Assembly: GCF_032118995.1 (NCBI RefSeq)
Contig: NC_092657.1
Coordinates: 9,239,391-9,303,390 of the forward strand
Source: Asterias amurensis
Taxonomy: Eukaryota; Echinodermata; Asteroidea; Forcipulatida; Asteriidae
DNA length: 64,000 bases
Reading direction: 5' to 3'
Part shown: positions 1 to 13,500 of the stretch, one piece after another
Layout: every line of letters begins with the position of its first letter
Position numbering within the stretch: position 1 is the first letter of the stretch
The notes under the pieces: generated by a model
The model's database searches: none
Seen by the model: only the letters and a program-made list of their open reading frames with translations
What the model was told of the DNA's origin: nothing
Translations under genes and position numbers: made by a program

Positions 1-83
1 TTTCCACATAAAGCTTTATGAATCTATAGTTGCAGATGCAACATTCACACCACTGATCAGTATAGTCGCATATTATTATATTC

Positions 84-133
84 GGGCAACCAAACTCACT
101 GGCGGGCAACCTGATTTTCAGTTGTTGGTTGCC
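84..133. repeat. Short hairpin with GGGCAACCAA arms
   Basis: The ten bases GGGCAACCAA at 84-93 are perfectly complemented by TTGGTTGCCC at 124-133, with a loop of about 30 bases that carries a further GGGCAACC. It looks like the end of a small inverted-repeat element. No coding content is visible around it. Confidence 0.5.
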
Positions 134-1054
134 CTGGGTCAACCAGCAAATTTTCTTAATTTCGCACCCTGATTGTTTAGAGGGTTTGTACAATTGTAAG
201 AGTGTGGATTGGAGTGTGGGTTTCTGTGTCAATATTGTGAAAAAAATATTAAATGACAAGGGTTTATGTGTGAGTTATATAAAACAAATATTGTATGCAT
301 TTTGTTTATGCCGGGGGCGAAATACAATCACTTGGTGAAATTTGGCTTTTGTGTTTCACTCATCTGCGTCTCGTAAAATGAAATAGTCAAGATTTCACCT
401 TATGATTATATTTTCCGACATTGCACTCATTTTTTGAATATTTGTATAATAAGTCTTTTTTATACAGTGATTATTGTGTAGTACCATTTCAAGAGTGAAG
501 TTCAAGGTATGTGTCAGGTGGTTGTGTTAATGTGGATTGTAACAGTGAAATAACAGAACAATTGTTGACATTGTCAGAGAACGTGGCTGAAATAGTTTTG
601 CTTTTGCTAACATTGGCTGTCCAAATGGTTGTACTTTTGTATTTGCTTGTATTCTTCTGGGTGTCTGTCTAATGTACTTGATTACTGTAATCAGGGGTGG
701 ATCCAGGAATTTTTGGAGGGAGGGGTGAGGTCTTTGTTTGTTGTTATGCCTGAAGAAAAAACCGTGATATGTTTTTTATTATTTTTGAGTGGGAGGTGGG
801 TCTGACCATCAAAATCAGACATGACAAGTTTAAGTTGTTTTCCTACATAGGTGATGGCTGGGCTTGGGGAAAGATGAGTTGGGATTGTTTTGGGATTGGA
901 ATGGTGAGAGGGACGGAAATAGTGTTGAGTTGTTGTTTTATGGTTTTTTAAATAGTTTTCAGGGGAAGTGTTTGAAGGTTGTGAAATTGTATTGTTATGT
1001 AGTTTGTTATTGTTAATTTGAATTGAATGTGTGTTTTTGTTTTGTATTTCTCAG

Positions 1055-1229
1055 TGGGTTTCTGCATCTGGATACAGAAGAGAATACAGAGTACAAGGTT
1101 GATCCAGCCTTGCTTCTAGAGAGATTGGAGTTGGACACTATTGCTGACTTGCAAGGTATTTTGCCTGTGACTATTGATGTTACGTATCGATCGCTTGACA
1201 GAACCATCAAACATTTTGATGCAGAATAG
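1055..1229 (+). CDS. Possible terminal exon of an unrecognised gene
   Basis: A pyrimidine-rich tract ending in a CAG acceptor (about 1042-1054) is followed by an open stretch ending in TAG at 1227-1229. The peptide is balanced and hydrophilic, with segments such as TEENTEYKVDPALLLERLEL and TYRSLDRTIKHFDAE, unlike the low-complexity translations around it. An AATAAA lies at about 1346. I do not recognise the family, no upstream exon is evident, and the start is unknown. It could be the last exon of a gene lying mostly left of the window, or a transposon remnant. The family, if any, is not assigned. Confidence 0.3.
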
Positions 1230-1289
1230 GAGTTTTCATATGTAATAGAGTGATGATTTAAGATATGATGGTGTAGGCTTAAATAGTGG

Positions 1290-1733
1290 TTTAAAGGGTG
1301 TGGGTACTTGTGGGAGGACACAAAACACAATGTTCACAGATTTACAATAAACTTACAGGGTTTGAAGTTAATGATGGTAGAAAGCTTCCCTTAAAATATT
1401 ACCTGCTGAGGTGCTGTAGTTTTTGAGCAATGAGTAAAACAGTGTCACGAAATAGTTTTTGTCTCAGGAGACGAAAACTTTTTAGCATGTAAAACGTATT
1501 AACCAGTACTAGTATGGATATATTAGTACTGGTACTAGTACTGGTTAATACGTTTTACATGCTAAAATAAATTATTTTTGTGACATTGTTTATGTCATTT
1601 CTAAAAAACTAGAGCACCTCAGCAAGTAATATTTAAGGGAAGCTTTCTACTATTATTATCTTCGAACTCTGTAAGTTTAATGTAAATCTGTGGACATTGT
1701 GTTATGTGTACTACAAGACCCAAACCCTTTAAA
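1290..1733. mobile_element. Palindromic MITE, copy 1 (about 440 bp)
   Basis: The ends read TTTAAAGGGTGTGGGTACTTG and, on the other strand at the right end, TTTAAAGGGTTTGGGTCTTG. The arms stay complementary inward (TACAGGGTTTGAAG, AAGCTTCCCTTAAA, GAGGTGCT). The centre (about 1484-1567) is a long near-perfect palindrome with AGCATGTAAAACGTATTAAC arms around ACTAGTACTGG-type repeats. There is no ORF, so this is a non-autonomous inverted-repeat element. A second copy lies at about 55740-56094. Confidence 0.8.
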
Positions 1734-1739
1734 GTGGAA

Positions 1740-4700
1740 AAAGAAAAGTTCCATTCCAGACTGAAATTAGTTGTAGTTTAATTTGGACACTGTGTTTGAT
1801 TGAAAAATACTGTGTTTTTTATATGTGTTTAAGTTCAGAATCTGTGTTTTTGTTTTAATGATAATTTTGGTTTGTGTTTGTAGTTGTTTTTGTTTGGTTT
1901 GATTGTATATTGGTGATGATATATGTGTCACTATTATGTATTGTGTTGCATCATATATATATCTATTTTTAAATTTTCATAGCAGGATTGAGGAGTGTTT
2001 CTTAATATTTTCTAAAAGTTTGGATAAGGTACAGCTTAATTTAAGTAGATTGATTTGACATTGATAAATAATTTGTGCTTTTCATATGCCTGGTGTTTGG
2101 GTAATGATAGCAAGATATATAGGAGGTCTGTGGTTACCACTTTAAGAACAAAAATAGACATGTTGAGATAATGGTATGAAAACAGGTATTTTCTTGTAAA
2201 TGTGAAAGTTGTGGAAATATTATTGTTTTTGATTTTGTTGTTTGTTTCTTTGTTTTGGATTGTTGTTGTTGATTTTTTTGTTCAGAAATGTTTGATGTTT
2301 GTTTAGGGAAAGTTTTTTTTACAAGAGGTGAACACTTTGAATGTTTGGTTGATGTAATTTGTGGCATTGTTTCCTGTTACTTAAATGATTTTAGTGTAAG
2401 GTTGCTACCATGAAAGTTTTGAACATCATGTTCTTTTTTTATGAGTCAAGATGTGTGTACTTGTTTATAAGGATTTGCGATTCTAATGACTTTGTTTTTG
2501 TTTTGATGGACATATTGCATTTATATAAATGTGAACATGATGATAATATATCTAGGATTTTTTTATGGTAACAAGAGATTTTACTAAAAAGTTAGTAAGA
2601 GAAGTTGTCATTTATTTATTGTGGTAATGTTTTAAAGATGTGTGGTGTTTTTTATTAGATGAATATTTTGAGATTACGTTGTAATTTTAAATTCAGTGTT
2701 TTGGGGGATGTTTTGTAGAAGACATGAAGAATGTTTCTTCTATTTCAATCATAAATAATGTGGGAATATGTAAGGATTAAGATGTAATTGGAGTTTTTTT
2801 GTAAGTGTTATTTGGATTTGATGTATTTGTTGAAAGTATTGAAGAATTCTTGGTAAATTGTGGTGTTTGGTTTTGATATGTTAATGTTTGAGATAAAGCA
2901 GAAGTTTATCTCAGAAGTTTGTAAGTCCACAAGACAACATTTGCTTCTGTTGTCTATTTTAGTGATATTACATAAAAGGTTTTTGTTAATGTAAAAAGCG
3001 TTGTAGTCAACGATGTTGAAGTTTACTTATATCTAAGTGTGTTTTAGTTTGGGATGAAGTAGTAGTGTTGTAGGGGGTTTTTGTGATTGATTTGTTTTCT
3101 CCCCATTTGAGTCATTAAGTCTAGTGGTTAGTGGGATGATTGTCGTTTTATATTTTGTATTATTAGTATTATTTTGTTTTTCTTTTTACAGACTTAAAGT
3201 ATATTTTGATAAATCTGATCGTGGAGATAGCATATGTAGAAGATATTTTATGGTAACACAAGGTTTTTGTAGGAAGTAGAAAGTAGTGTTTATAAATTGC
3301 AAGTTATTTATTGTTGTATGTTTTAAAGATGTAAGTGTATGATGTTATTGAAGTAGTAAAATTGTTTCAGATCACATAATTTGTAATTTGTGTTGTTGGG
3401 GATGTTTTGTTGTATAATTAGAGGATTTTTTGTTTTATTGATCAATCCTGGAAATTATGTAATGAAGAGGTAATATTATTTGTTATTGTTACTGTTCTTT
3501 TATTCAGTTGTTGAAAAGTATTTAAATATTTATGGATTGGAGTTGTATTTTAGTTTTGCAAAGTATTGACGGTATGTTGTTTATTTGCATAATAGTTATC
3601 TGAAGTTTGTAATTTCCCAGAGCAATAATTTTTTTCAAATTATGGTTAGTTTTAAATAGTTGTTTTTTGTATGTTTATAATCGTTATATTGAATGAGTTG
3701 GGAATAAATGTGTTATTGAAAATCAACATGATGTGTATTGTGTGTTGGTAGATTACACTTTGTCTGTTGTATTCGGGCAGGCTTGTAACCAGGATTGTGT
3801 TTACCCCTTTTGGTATCTGGATTAGAAAAGGGGGAGGGTGTACAAGGAGGGAAAGGACATGTTGGGGGAAAAATTGCACATGGGATATGGGGGGTCCAGG
3901 GGTGAAGTTAAGTGGGGGATTGGGGGGGGGGGGGCAAAGCCGTTGGAAAGTTTGAGCTTACATTGTTTAGGTGCCCATTCAAGTGTTAGAACATAAACTA
4001 TACATTAGGTGTTAGTTCGATGAACAAATACATAGTTGTTCAAAACACCAAATTAAAAATATTAATTTGTGAACTTTTTCACTTTTCAACCTTTTTGGAT
4101 TTTTTCAACTTTTTCGACTTTTATTTTTTTTTAATGTTTTGGAATTTTTTTTACTTTTTTGACTTGGGAATTTTTTTTTAATTTTGAGTTTTAAACTGTT
4201 TTGACTTCGAATTTAAAACTTTTTGGAATTTTAAGACTTTTTGTCTTGTGGTATTTTTAAACTTTTGTTTTGTTTCATTTTATTTATGTTTAAAAAAAAA
4301 ATTAAAACCAAAACCAAAAATTCAATTAACTGATGTAATGTATGTCGACAGAGGGCGCTGTAATAGGTGACAATGTCAATCAGGGTGCATCACACTAAAT
4401 AATGTTGTATTGACCAGAGTGGAAAAACTTTTAACCTCACAGTGAAAACAATATAGGAATCCGTACAATTGTGTCAATGTATGAAAATTTGAATGTTACT
4501 TTGTCAAATTCTTTTTAAATTTTTGGGTGGTCATCGTTTAGGATTTTTGTTAAGCACCCGAAAGCAAAAAAACATCCATGAAAATGCACATGCTGCCAGT
4601 TTTAGTGAAGGATCCATCCAGTTCCACAGCAAATAGGACCAACTTTGAAGCCAAAATTTATCAAGTCTCCCCAAAAGTGGAAGCACAGAACCCCCAGGTT

Positions 4701-5920
4701 GTGAAGTAAGCATTAATACACTAATTATTAGTTGCTTAGACCCGCGAAATCAAACATTTTCCAAAATAGTTGTGGGATGCAGAAAAGTAGCTTGGGGCAC
4801 GAATTTGGGACTATTTAGGTGGTGCACCCATAAATCTTCCTAAGGTTTTTCGCATAGAGCTGTAAACACTGAGCAGATCTAAGAAGATGTCACAATGTTA
4901 AGTCTGGAATTTATGCTGCTTCTGCGTTCCATAGTGCGTTGGCAGGTCGATCGTAAAAGGACGGTGGTTTATCCGCTGGCCATAGCCGAGCAACCCGTTG
5001 CCATGGCATCGTGTGTGCAGTGCTTGACTGATAATAGTCGGGCTACTGGGAGCTGTACAGTAGAATACATAGCATGACGTTGTTGGAGAAAGGAACGAGA
5101 TTGATAGCACAACAATGCCAGAGAACTGAAACGGTAGGTCACACGAAAACGCTGAGCACTAAATAGTCAAAAATAATGGATATAATAACTGTATTATTCT
5201 TTTTAAATTGCATAAAGAGGTTCCAGTGTAGTGTGGGACTCGGTGTGAGTTAGATTGATATGAATTTAATGGCAATAATTTGTGATGAAAGAGTTGGGAA
5301 CACACGGACAGTTTGAGCTAGTGCTAACGTTAGTTAGTGCTTTACGTACGAAGTCTCGACGCGTATGCACCTTGACGACTATTTTCTTGGATAAACAAAC
5401 CTTCAAAGTTCAAGCATATAAAGTAATGGACGTATTTTACGTTAGTCCATTTGTAGGTTGGTTTTTTCATATTTTTTAAGAGTTAATGTACCATTTTTTA
5501 ATAGAAAATAAAACGGTATACAATCGATCTGTACTTCAGCATGTTCAGTAGGCCCTCCTATCTGAAAAAAAAAAAATATGACAGTAGAATTAGAAAGGTG
5601 AAACAAATTGCTTCGGCCAGCGAACTTGGGGGGACTTTGAATAAGATCGCACAGCTTTTAAGCTTTCAATGGCCAACACGAAATGATTGGCACATGCTGG
5701 GTTTGTTTACCCAAATTCAATCCCACAATTCATTGTGTTTGTGAGACTTCGACTTTGCCTATTCAAATGCGACAACAAGCAATGCTTTTGTTGAGAGGGC
5801 AAGTACTTCTATCTGTATATCCACAGAGCATATATGGTATTGAAATAATTAAATTTGGTAATTACATCGGGGATTATTTTTTGTTATAGTTTTTTTTTAG
5901 AACCTGTGACACAGTGTTAT
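1740..5920. other. Long AT-rich stretch without a supportable gene
   Basis: About 4 kb is T/A rich on both strands, with no ORF longer than about 80 codons and no convincing exon. It holds T-rich low-complexity DNA at about 4070-4290 (reiterated TTTTGACTTTTT and GGAATTTTTT), a G-rich patch at 3820-3945 containing a 12-base G run, and a G-rich GGATCCAGGAATTTTTGG-type patch just before it at 697-730. I see no RNA gene. Confidence 0.5.
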
Positions 5921-5926
5921 GATTTG

Positions 5927-6083
5927 ATTACTGGAAAAAAAACGGTCATGGATATAGGATGGAGTATGGTTGGCCGCCATCTTGAATTGAAATAATCTCA
6001 CCTGTAGCGTAATGGTATGGTCCAGGGAGGTCTTTCAAGTAAAGATGGCGGAAAACTGTACTCCATCTGTTTTTTCTGGTTAA
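5927..6083. mobile_element. Small MITE (about 155 bp)
   Basis: The left arm GATGGAGTATGGTTGGCCGC (from about 5958) pairs with a right arm that reads GATGGAGTACAGTTTTCCGC on the opposite strand (ending at about 6068). Both continue into CCATCTT. Outside these, TACTGGAAAAAAAACGG and its counterpart ending TTTTTTCTGGTTA extend the symmetry. It has no coding capacity. Confidence 0.6.
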
Positions 6084-7070
6084 AAATAGGTAACTTTTTT
6101 CACAAAGTGATTTTTCCCGAAGTGATACATGAACATTTACATGACATAAAAACATATTTTTTAATACATCGTTGGCTTATTTGTGGGTTTTAATAAAGTA
6201 TATAGAACTTGTTGTCATTGTGTTATCAGCACTACGGGCTTGTTGTTGGCATTGTTGGCGTGTTGTTATAGTAGGATGCAGTCAAATTGGGCTAAATCAT
6301 AATTTTGTCAATTGTTTTGTTGAAGAATAAACAAGGAAATGTATGTGTGGTCCTGTATTTTATTTTTAGAATGTTAGATGCAGTTGACCATTTCTTTTCT
6401 AAACAAATTTGGCTAATATATGGTTATTAAATAATATAAAACCTAACACACATGCTTAAAATTCATGTTATCTGTTATTATTTTGAGGTGTCCACAAAAT
6501 AGGAGTGGCTTGATTTTAACATTAGTTCGTACACTGTGTTTGTCTCTTGATTATTGTTTGTTTAACGCTATCAGGATCAGGACTTGGGGGGCATAATGTG
6601 CCGCCCTACCAATTTTTTGCCTGTTATTCTTTAACACTGTGTGATCACCGCAAAATTTTCTGACTTTTCCCCAAATGTATCTAGGGTCATCTTGCCAAAA
6701 GATTGTTGTAACTGGGGTTAGCTATTGACCTTAGCTATTGAACTTGGGGGTGTCGGAACGTATACGTGTCTAGGTGTGCATACAGGATTTTTTTAAGGGG
6801 GCAGTGTTCCAGTGAATATTGTGAATTCTGTTTTTATTGGGGGGGGGGGGAGTGGTTCTATTATGTGTTTTCTTAGAGATGGAATGAATTTAATGAATGG
6901 GTCTTTCCCCATGAGTGGTATAGTAAGTACATTTTGTTTGGGGTGTGGAAGCCAATTTGTTGAGTAACATTTATAACAGTAGAAACGCTGTGTTCTATTT
7001 CCTGACATACGACTGTACATACGAATGACATACAACTAAATTTTAGGAGGGCAAAGCCCTGGCAAAGCCG

Positions 7071-7252
7071 TGTATTGAGAAAGATGCAACATGTGAGTCC
7101 TATAGGGCCCACAAAATGGCTGTTGTTGGGTAAGCTTTTTCATTGTGTTCTTATTATGGGCGTGCCGTTTCAATGATAATGCTTATGTATTGCAACAACA
7201 GCCCTTTTGTAGGCCCTATGGGGCTGGCATGTCGCAATTTTCTCAATGCACA
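7071..7252. mobile_element. MITE with GGGCCC-containing arms (about 180 bp)
   Basis: The left arm starts TGTATTGAGAAAGATGCAAC and runs through TCCTATAGGGCCCACAAAAT to GGCTGTTGTTG. The right arm, read on the other strand, is TGCATTGAGAAAATTGCGAC, then CCATAGGGCCTACAAAAGGG and CTGTTGTTG. The arms cover most of the element. It lies about 300 bp upstream of the Helitron ORF and has no coding capacity. Confidence 0.7.
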
Positions 7253-7563
7253 GTTCTGTCTCCTGGGCTTCCATTGTGGATCTGTGGTTGGTGTTGGAAT
7301 GTATAGAGCGATTGCATTTTTCGATAATTTGTGGGATTGGTTTTCGCAGAATTAATTTTGAGGTACAAAATCGTAAAATTACAACAAATCAAAACCCCAA
7401 GAAAAACCCTGTATTCATGCAAGTTTTTTGGGAATAGTTTTGATAAGAAAGGTGGCAAATTTTAATGTTTGATATATAACCTATTTTTACTAGAGCTTGT
7501 ATGCACATGATTTTGTTCTTATATTGATCTGTTTGCATATTATGTTTTTTTTATTCTGCAGAG

Positions 7564-10500
7564 ATGGCGAACTACTGTGTGAAAGCTCAGGACGGATGTA
7601 TGTGTCACCTGTTTGTTGATGTAATGTCTCATTTCACTCCCTGTTCCATTTGTACATTTCATCCTTCTCGTTGTATGTCTTTCCATGTTTCCCATCCAGC
7701 ATATGACATTTCATCTCCCTTTCATGCTGCTTTGGGGTTTTGTGCATCTCCCCAATGCAGTAAAGCTGACAGAATAAAAGATGTACCTGACTTGAGGTTG
7801 GCACCTCCTCGAGGCAGTATGAGCAATAGAAAAGGTGTACCTGACTTGAGGTTGGCACCTCCTCAAGGAAGGGAAGTATACCCAAAAGATGCACCTGACT
7901 TGAGGTTGAAACCTCCTCAAGGCAGTACACTTGCTATTAGAACAAAAGGTGCACTATACTCTGAATTAAGCTCTCAATATAAACCTGAAATAAAGTCTGA
8001 ATATAAAGCTGAAATGAAATCTGAGACAACTGCTGAAAGACAATATGATGGAGATGCTGAAGGCAAGCTTGAAATTGAAGATGGTGACACACAAGAAGCA
8101 AGGTATGAAGGCAATTGTGAAAGCAACAAGAGAGATCATAAAGAAGGTAACGTGAAAGATAATGGAGAGGGTAGTAAGAGAAGAGATATGGAAGACGTTG
8201 ATAAAGAAAGCTGTGACAAAGATGCTGGATTAGTGAATAATGTCAGTAGTGGTTGTCATGAGCATGCAAGAAAAGTGAGCAAGCTGAGGAGTTTGAGAGT
8301 GAACATAATGAACAGACGAAGAGTAATGAATTGGAAAGCAGTAGGTGTGTTGAAGGCAAGGAAACAAACTTGTTGTAGCAGAAGTCAGGTACTGGAATGT
8401 GTAATAGAATATTGTCATGAGAAGAAAATTTCAAAACCCAATACAAAGAAAATGAGAAGAAATGAGCGGAAGAAGATATTTCAAAGGCATAAGAATGGTA
8501 AAGTAGTGGAAATTCGTATGTCTAAAGAAAAGAGACAGAAATGTGAGAAGGCACAAAAGAATATTGAAAGTCACACAAGAAGAAGTTTGAGTTATGTTGT
8601 AAACAACATGCAGGCTAAGACAGTATTGCAGAGGAAAAAACATCACAGACATACTTCATGCAAGAAAAGTGCATCAGAGCCAGGAAAGCAGAATAGGAGA
8701 GGAAGGATTTTCTGTAAGAATCAAAACATTGGGGACACAGTGAGATGCACTCAGAAGAATAAAGGAAGTAGTCAGTGTTGGGTATGTGATCAAAAAACTG
8801 GTCCAGAGAAAAGAGCTGTAGAATGTGGTGGTTGTAATGCAGTGTATCATGTAAACTGTATGGGATTTTCAAAAGTGAGACTTTGTTTTGTAAACAAGCC
8901 AGTATCATGGATGTGTTGCAAATGTGGAAAATGTAATTACACTGTGTCTTTGTTTTATGATTTTGCAATTCCTACAGATGAAAGCATTTTTGAGATACTA
9001 AGCAACTTGGAAGAAGGAGAGTCACTTGCTGAAGATTTGAAAGTCAATGCAACTGAAGGTGAGGCACAAATTGATGTTCGCATGATACATGATGTAGGTG
9101 TGGAAGAAGTGACTAGCACATATGCATGTCTCGCTGTAGCTACAAAGCAAAGTTTGGTCCAGCAAACTGGTGGGTATAATTTAAGAAACAAGAAAAATAA
9201 AGACAAACATGATGGAAATGATATAAAGGAGAGCCAAGGAAGAAGGGACAAAAATAACGGTAAAGTGGCGTTTGATACGAAATGTAACTTGGGATGCACT
9301 CTTCCATCTAGAAATGCACAAGTATTTGTTAATAAAACAGATGGTGATGAGAATAAGACTGCTAAGAGAAGAATTGAAGAAAATGTGGAGAATGTTAGTG
9401 AAGGAACAGTTACTAAGAAAAGATGTATGAAGAATAAAGAAATGAAACATAAGAATTGTGAATTTAAAAGAAGTTTGGCACGTAATGTTGATGATAATGT
9501 AGTGGTTGCTGATAACAGGTCTGTAAAATATCAAAGTAAGGAAATGTTGGAGGTTAAGACAATAACCCAATTAAGACAATTAGATGAAACAATATTTGCA
9601 CAAGGAAGTTTTCATCAAGGAGATCAAAGATTTGGAGTACATCGTGGTAAACAGTGTGTTGCTAATAGTCTAGTGTCAATTATGTACTGCATGAAAAAGG
9701 AAGTCAAAGATTGGAAATGTGGTGACATAGATAATATTCTCAGGACTGGGAATGAATTGTATGGTTTCTTACAAGAGAGCTCAATGATGAACAATGATTA
9801 CTTGTTGATTAATGAATTGCCAACTGAGTTAGATGTATTTGACACACATTATAGCATGGAGTATCATGAGTCTGTATCAGGTACATTCGATGAAAATGCT
9901 CATAACTTGAATGAATTTAATATGCTACCATTGAGAGCTACACTACAACAGCATCTCCAAGAGTATCATGCATGCTTTATAAGTTTCAATGGAAATACAT
10001 TTGCAGTCATTGCTCAAGATGGAACTTTTTATGTGTTTGATTCACATTCCAGAAGTACCCAAGGCTGTATGGTTCAAGATGGAACGAGTATTGTCATGAA
10101 AGCAAGAACCTGGCAAGGTGTGTACAGGTATTGTACCAAGTTGGCTCAATCTATTAATCTATCAAATCATGAACAGTATGAATTAACTGGTATAACCCTT
10201 TGTATTAACGGTGAAGCTATTACAGGTACAAGTACAGATGGAGCAAATGAAAGTGAGCCACAGGGCATGCCAGAAACTGTGGATTTATGTTTTGATGTGA
10301 ATGACTTTGGCTTACCTACATGTAGTGTACCAGCAAAATATAACATGAAGAGGAAAACAAAGAACACTATTGACCAAGGTGCATATAATGAGGAATTGGG
10401 CAAATGTGATGTTGGCATGAGAAGCAGCAAGTTTGTAATAATAGAAGAGGGTTATGATGGCACTTTTGATGACTCTAGTGAAGTGGAAATAGTTCAAGTA

Positions 10501-13500
10501 TCAGGACCTGGTGTAATGAAATTTATTCCATTGAATGAAGAAACTAAGAAGGCTATTTGTAGAACATTTGGTCTGGAATCATCACATTTGATGTGTAGCG
10601 TAATAAGTGCAGAATGTCAAGCCATGGGTAAACCCAGCATTATTGGAGATATTACAGGTGATGGTAATTGTTTCTTCAGAGCTGTTTCATATGCAATATC
10701 AGGAACCGAAGATAATCATACACAGATAAGATTTGGTTGTGTCAGTCACTTGATGCAGAATGGAGATAAATTTGAAGGTTTTTTGAGACGTGGATTTTGT
10801 AATGTTGCAGAATATGTAATGAGACAAAGAATGTTTGATAGTGGTACTTGGGCTACAGAGATTGAAATTATGGCAATGGCACATATGCTTTGTATTGATA
10901 TATACACATATGATGAATCATCCAAGTGGTATAGATTTTCTGCAGAGAATGTTGAGAGAAGTGCTGTAGTTTCTGAAATGGGTATATATCTGAATCATAA
11001 ACATAGAGTTCACTATGATGTAGTTGTATCCGTTGAAGAGTTGTCACTTGAGGCATGTCGTGTTGATGAAGAACAAGAAGCTTGTTTTACCAAATCTGAT
11101 GTGTGTGCTGAACACTCTGCAGAGGGTGATATTAAGCAGTCAAAACAATGTAGAAAGCAGATGAAAAGTAACGATAATGGTAAGCCTACAGGTAGAAAAC
11201 AACCTCTGAAAAAATGTCCTCCAAAGAAAAGAAAACGAGTCAATGCAGTGAAGAATAGAAAAATGCAAAAAGAAAACATGAGAAGAAAACGTAATGAAAG
11301 TAGAAGTTTGATGTTGGATGATATGAATAAAAGTGAAAAAAGTAAAAAAAAGAAACGTGAAAAGTACAAGAATGATGCTGAGTACAGAGAGTCGAAGAAA
11401 GCTAAAAGTAGCGAAAATCAGAAGAGGAAATATTGGAATGATGAAATATATAAAGAACAAGTAATTGCTTCCAAAAAACACACCAACAAAGTTAAGTATT
11501 GGGCAAGTGAAGAAAAGAGGGTGAGTCAAATTGATAAAAGCAAAGAGAAATACAAGACTAATGTCAAGTTTCAAGAGGAATTGAAGAATGCAAGTAGAAT
11601 AAAGTATAAGGAGAATGATCAATTCAGGTCTAATGTGAAGAATAGAAGTAAAGTGAAGTATGAAGAAAATGATGATTTTAGATTTGATGTCAAGACCAGA
11701 AGCAAAATGAAGTATATGGAAAATGACGAATTCAGATGTGGTGTGAAGAAAGCTAGTAAAGTGAAATACCACAACAATGAAACGTTCAGAAAGAACGTTA
11801 TTAATGTCGACAAATTGAAATACCAGAATAATCCAGCCTACAAAAGTGCAATGATTCGCAGAAATGCTCAAAAATACCACAGTGACATTTATTATAGAAA
11901 TACAGTATTGAAGGCTTCAGCATCCAAGTATCACAACAATGAACAGTTTAGGAAGACTGTTATTGGGTTGACAAAAAAGAAGTACCAGGATGATGCAAAT
12001 TTTAGGCAGAATCTTAAAAGGAAGAATAGCACTCGTGCAGTTATGAAGAAAGGGAAGAAACATAACATAAATAATGTGATTTCAGATTTCAAGAAGGAAA
12101 TATCAAATGGACCTGAGTATGTTTGTGCTGTGTGTATGAGACTTTTATTTCGTAAACAAGTTGTCAAATGTATTCAAAGTAAATATAGAAATACAGATAG
12201 TATCAATGAGAACTATCTACACAAATGTGATGGCAATTGTAGATTGTTGTGTACTGTGTCAGAATCAAGCAGGTCTTGTCTGTGGATATGTTATACATGT
12301 GATCGCAAATTACTGAGAGGAAAGATACCGGCAGAAGCTTTTTGTAATAATTTACAACTGGTAGAAATTCCAGAAGAGTTGGCAATTTTGAACAAGTTAG
12401 AAGAGAATCTAATTGCCCTCAATATTCCATTTGTAAAATTGATAGCATTGCCTAAAGGTGGACAACATGGTGTGCATGGCCCAGTAGTATGTGTACCATC
12501 AAATGTTTCAGAAACGGTGAAAACTTTACCAAGACCTCAAAATGAAGATCAGATGATCCGTGTTAAGCTCAAGAGGAAACTGGCCTATAAAGGATATTTC
12601 CAATATCAATTTGTGAACAAGGAACATGTAGAAACTGCCTTACATTATCTCAAGCAGAATAATAAGTGGTATCATGATATTGAAATTGACACAGATTGGA
12701 ATAACTCTTTGTGTGAACAGGAGGATGTGGAAGAAGATAATGAAATAATAAAGAAAGTTGAAAACAGTAATGACATTGAAAAGGATGAAACAGATGAAGA
12801 AAGATTAAGAGGAATACCACTGGATACATGCTTACAGCCTGCCAATATTGGACAAGAAGTTCTTGATCAGTATTTTGATGATGTGTATTGTGTTGCACCA
12901 TGTGAAGGGAATAGTCCAATCAGGGTATTGATGGAAGAAAGCAATGAAGCCAAATGTTTCCCGGTATTGTTTCCAAGTGGTGAACCAGTGTTTAGTGATG
13001 AGCGTGCAGTTAGATTAACACTCTCTAGATATTTCAACAATAGATTGGTGAATGTCGATAACAGATTTGCCAAGAGTACGCAGTATATCTTTTATGCTCA
13101 ATATCTGTCTGAAATTCAGCAAGTTATATTCAGTGTCTCAATTGCATTAAGGAAAGGCTCAGGCAAAACAAATGATGGTAGTAAGGTCACTGCTAGAATG
13201 CTTAATGACAAAGACAAGTTGAAAGATATGCTTAAATCAGACCAGGGATATAAGTTCTTAAAGCCTATCCGAGGAACACCACCTTTTTGGAGTGCATGTC
13301 AGAAAAATATATTAGCAATGGTTAGACAACTTGGTATACCTACATGGTTTTGTTCATTTTCTGCAGCAGATATGAGATGGCCTGAATTACTCAATACACT
13401 ACTCAGACAACAAGGTGACCCAAGGAGTATAGATGAATTGGACTGGAATGACAAATGTCTGTTATTGAGAAGTAACCCTGTAACTGTTGCTAGAATGTTT

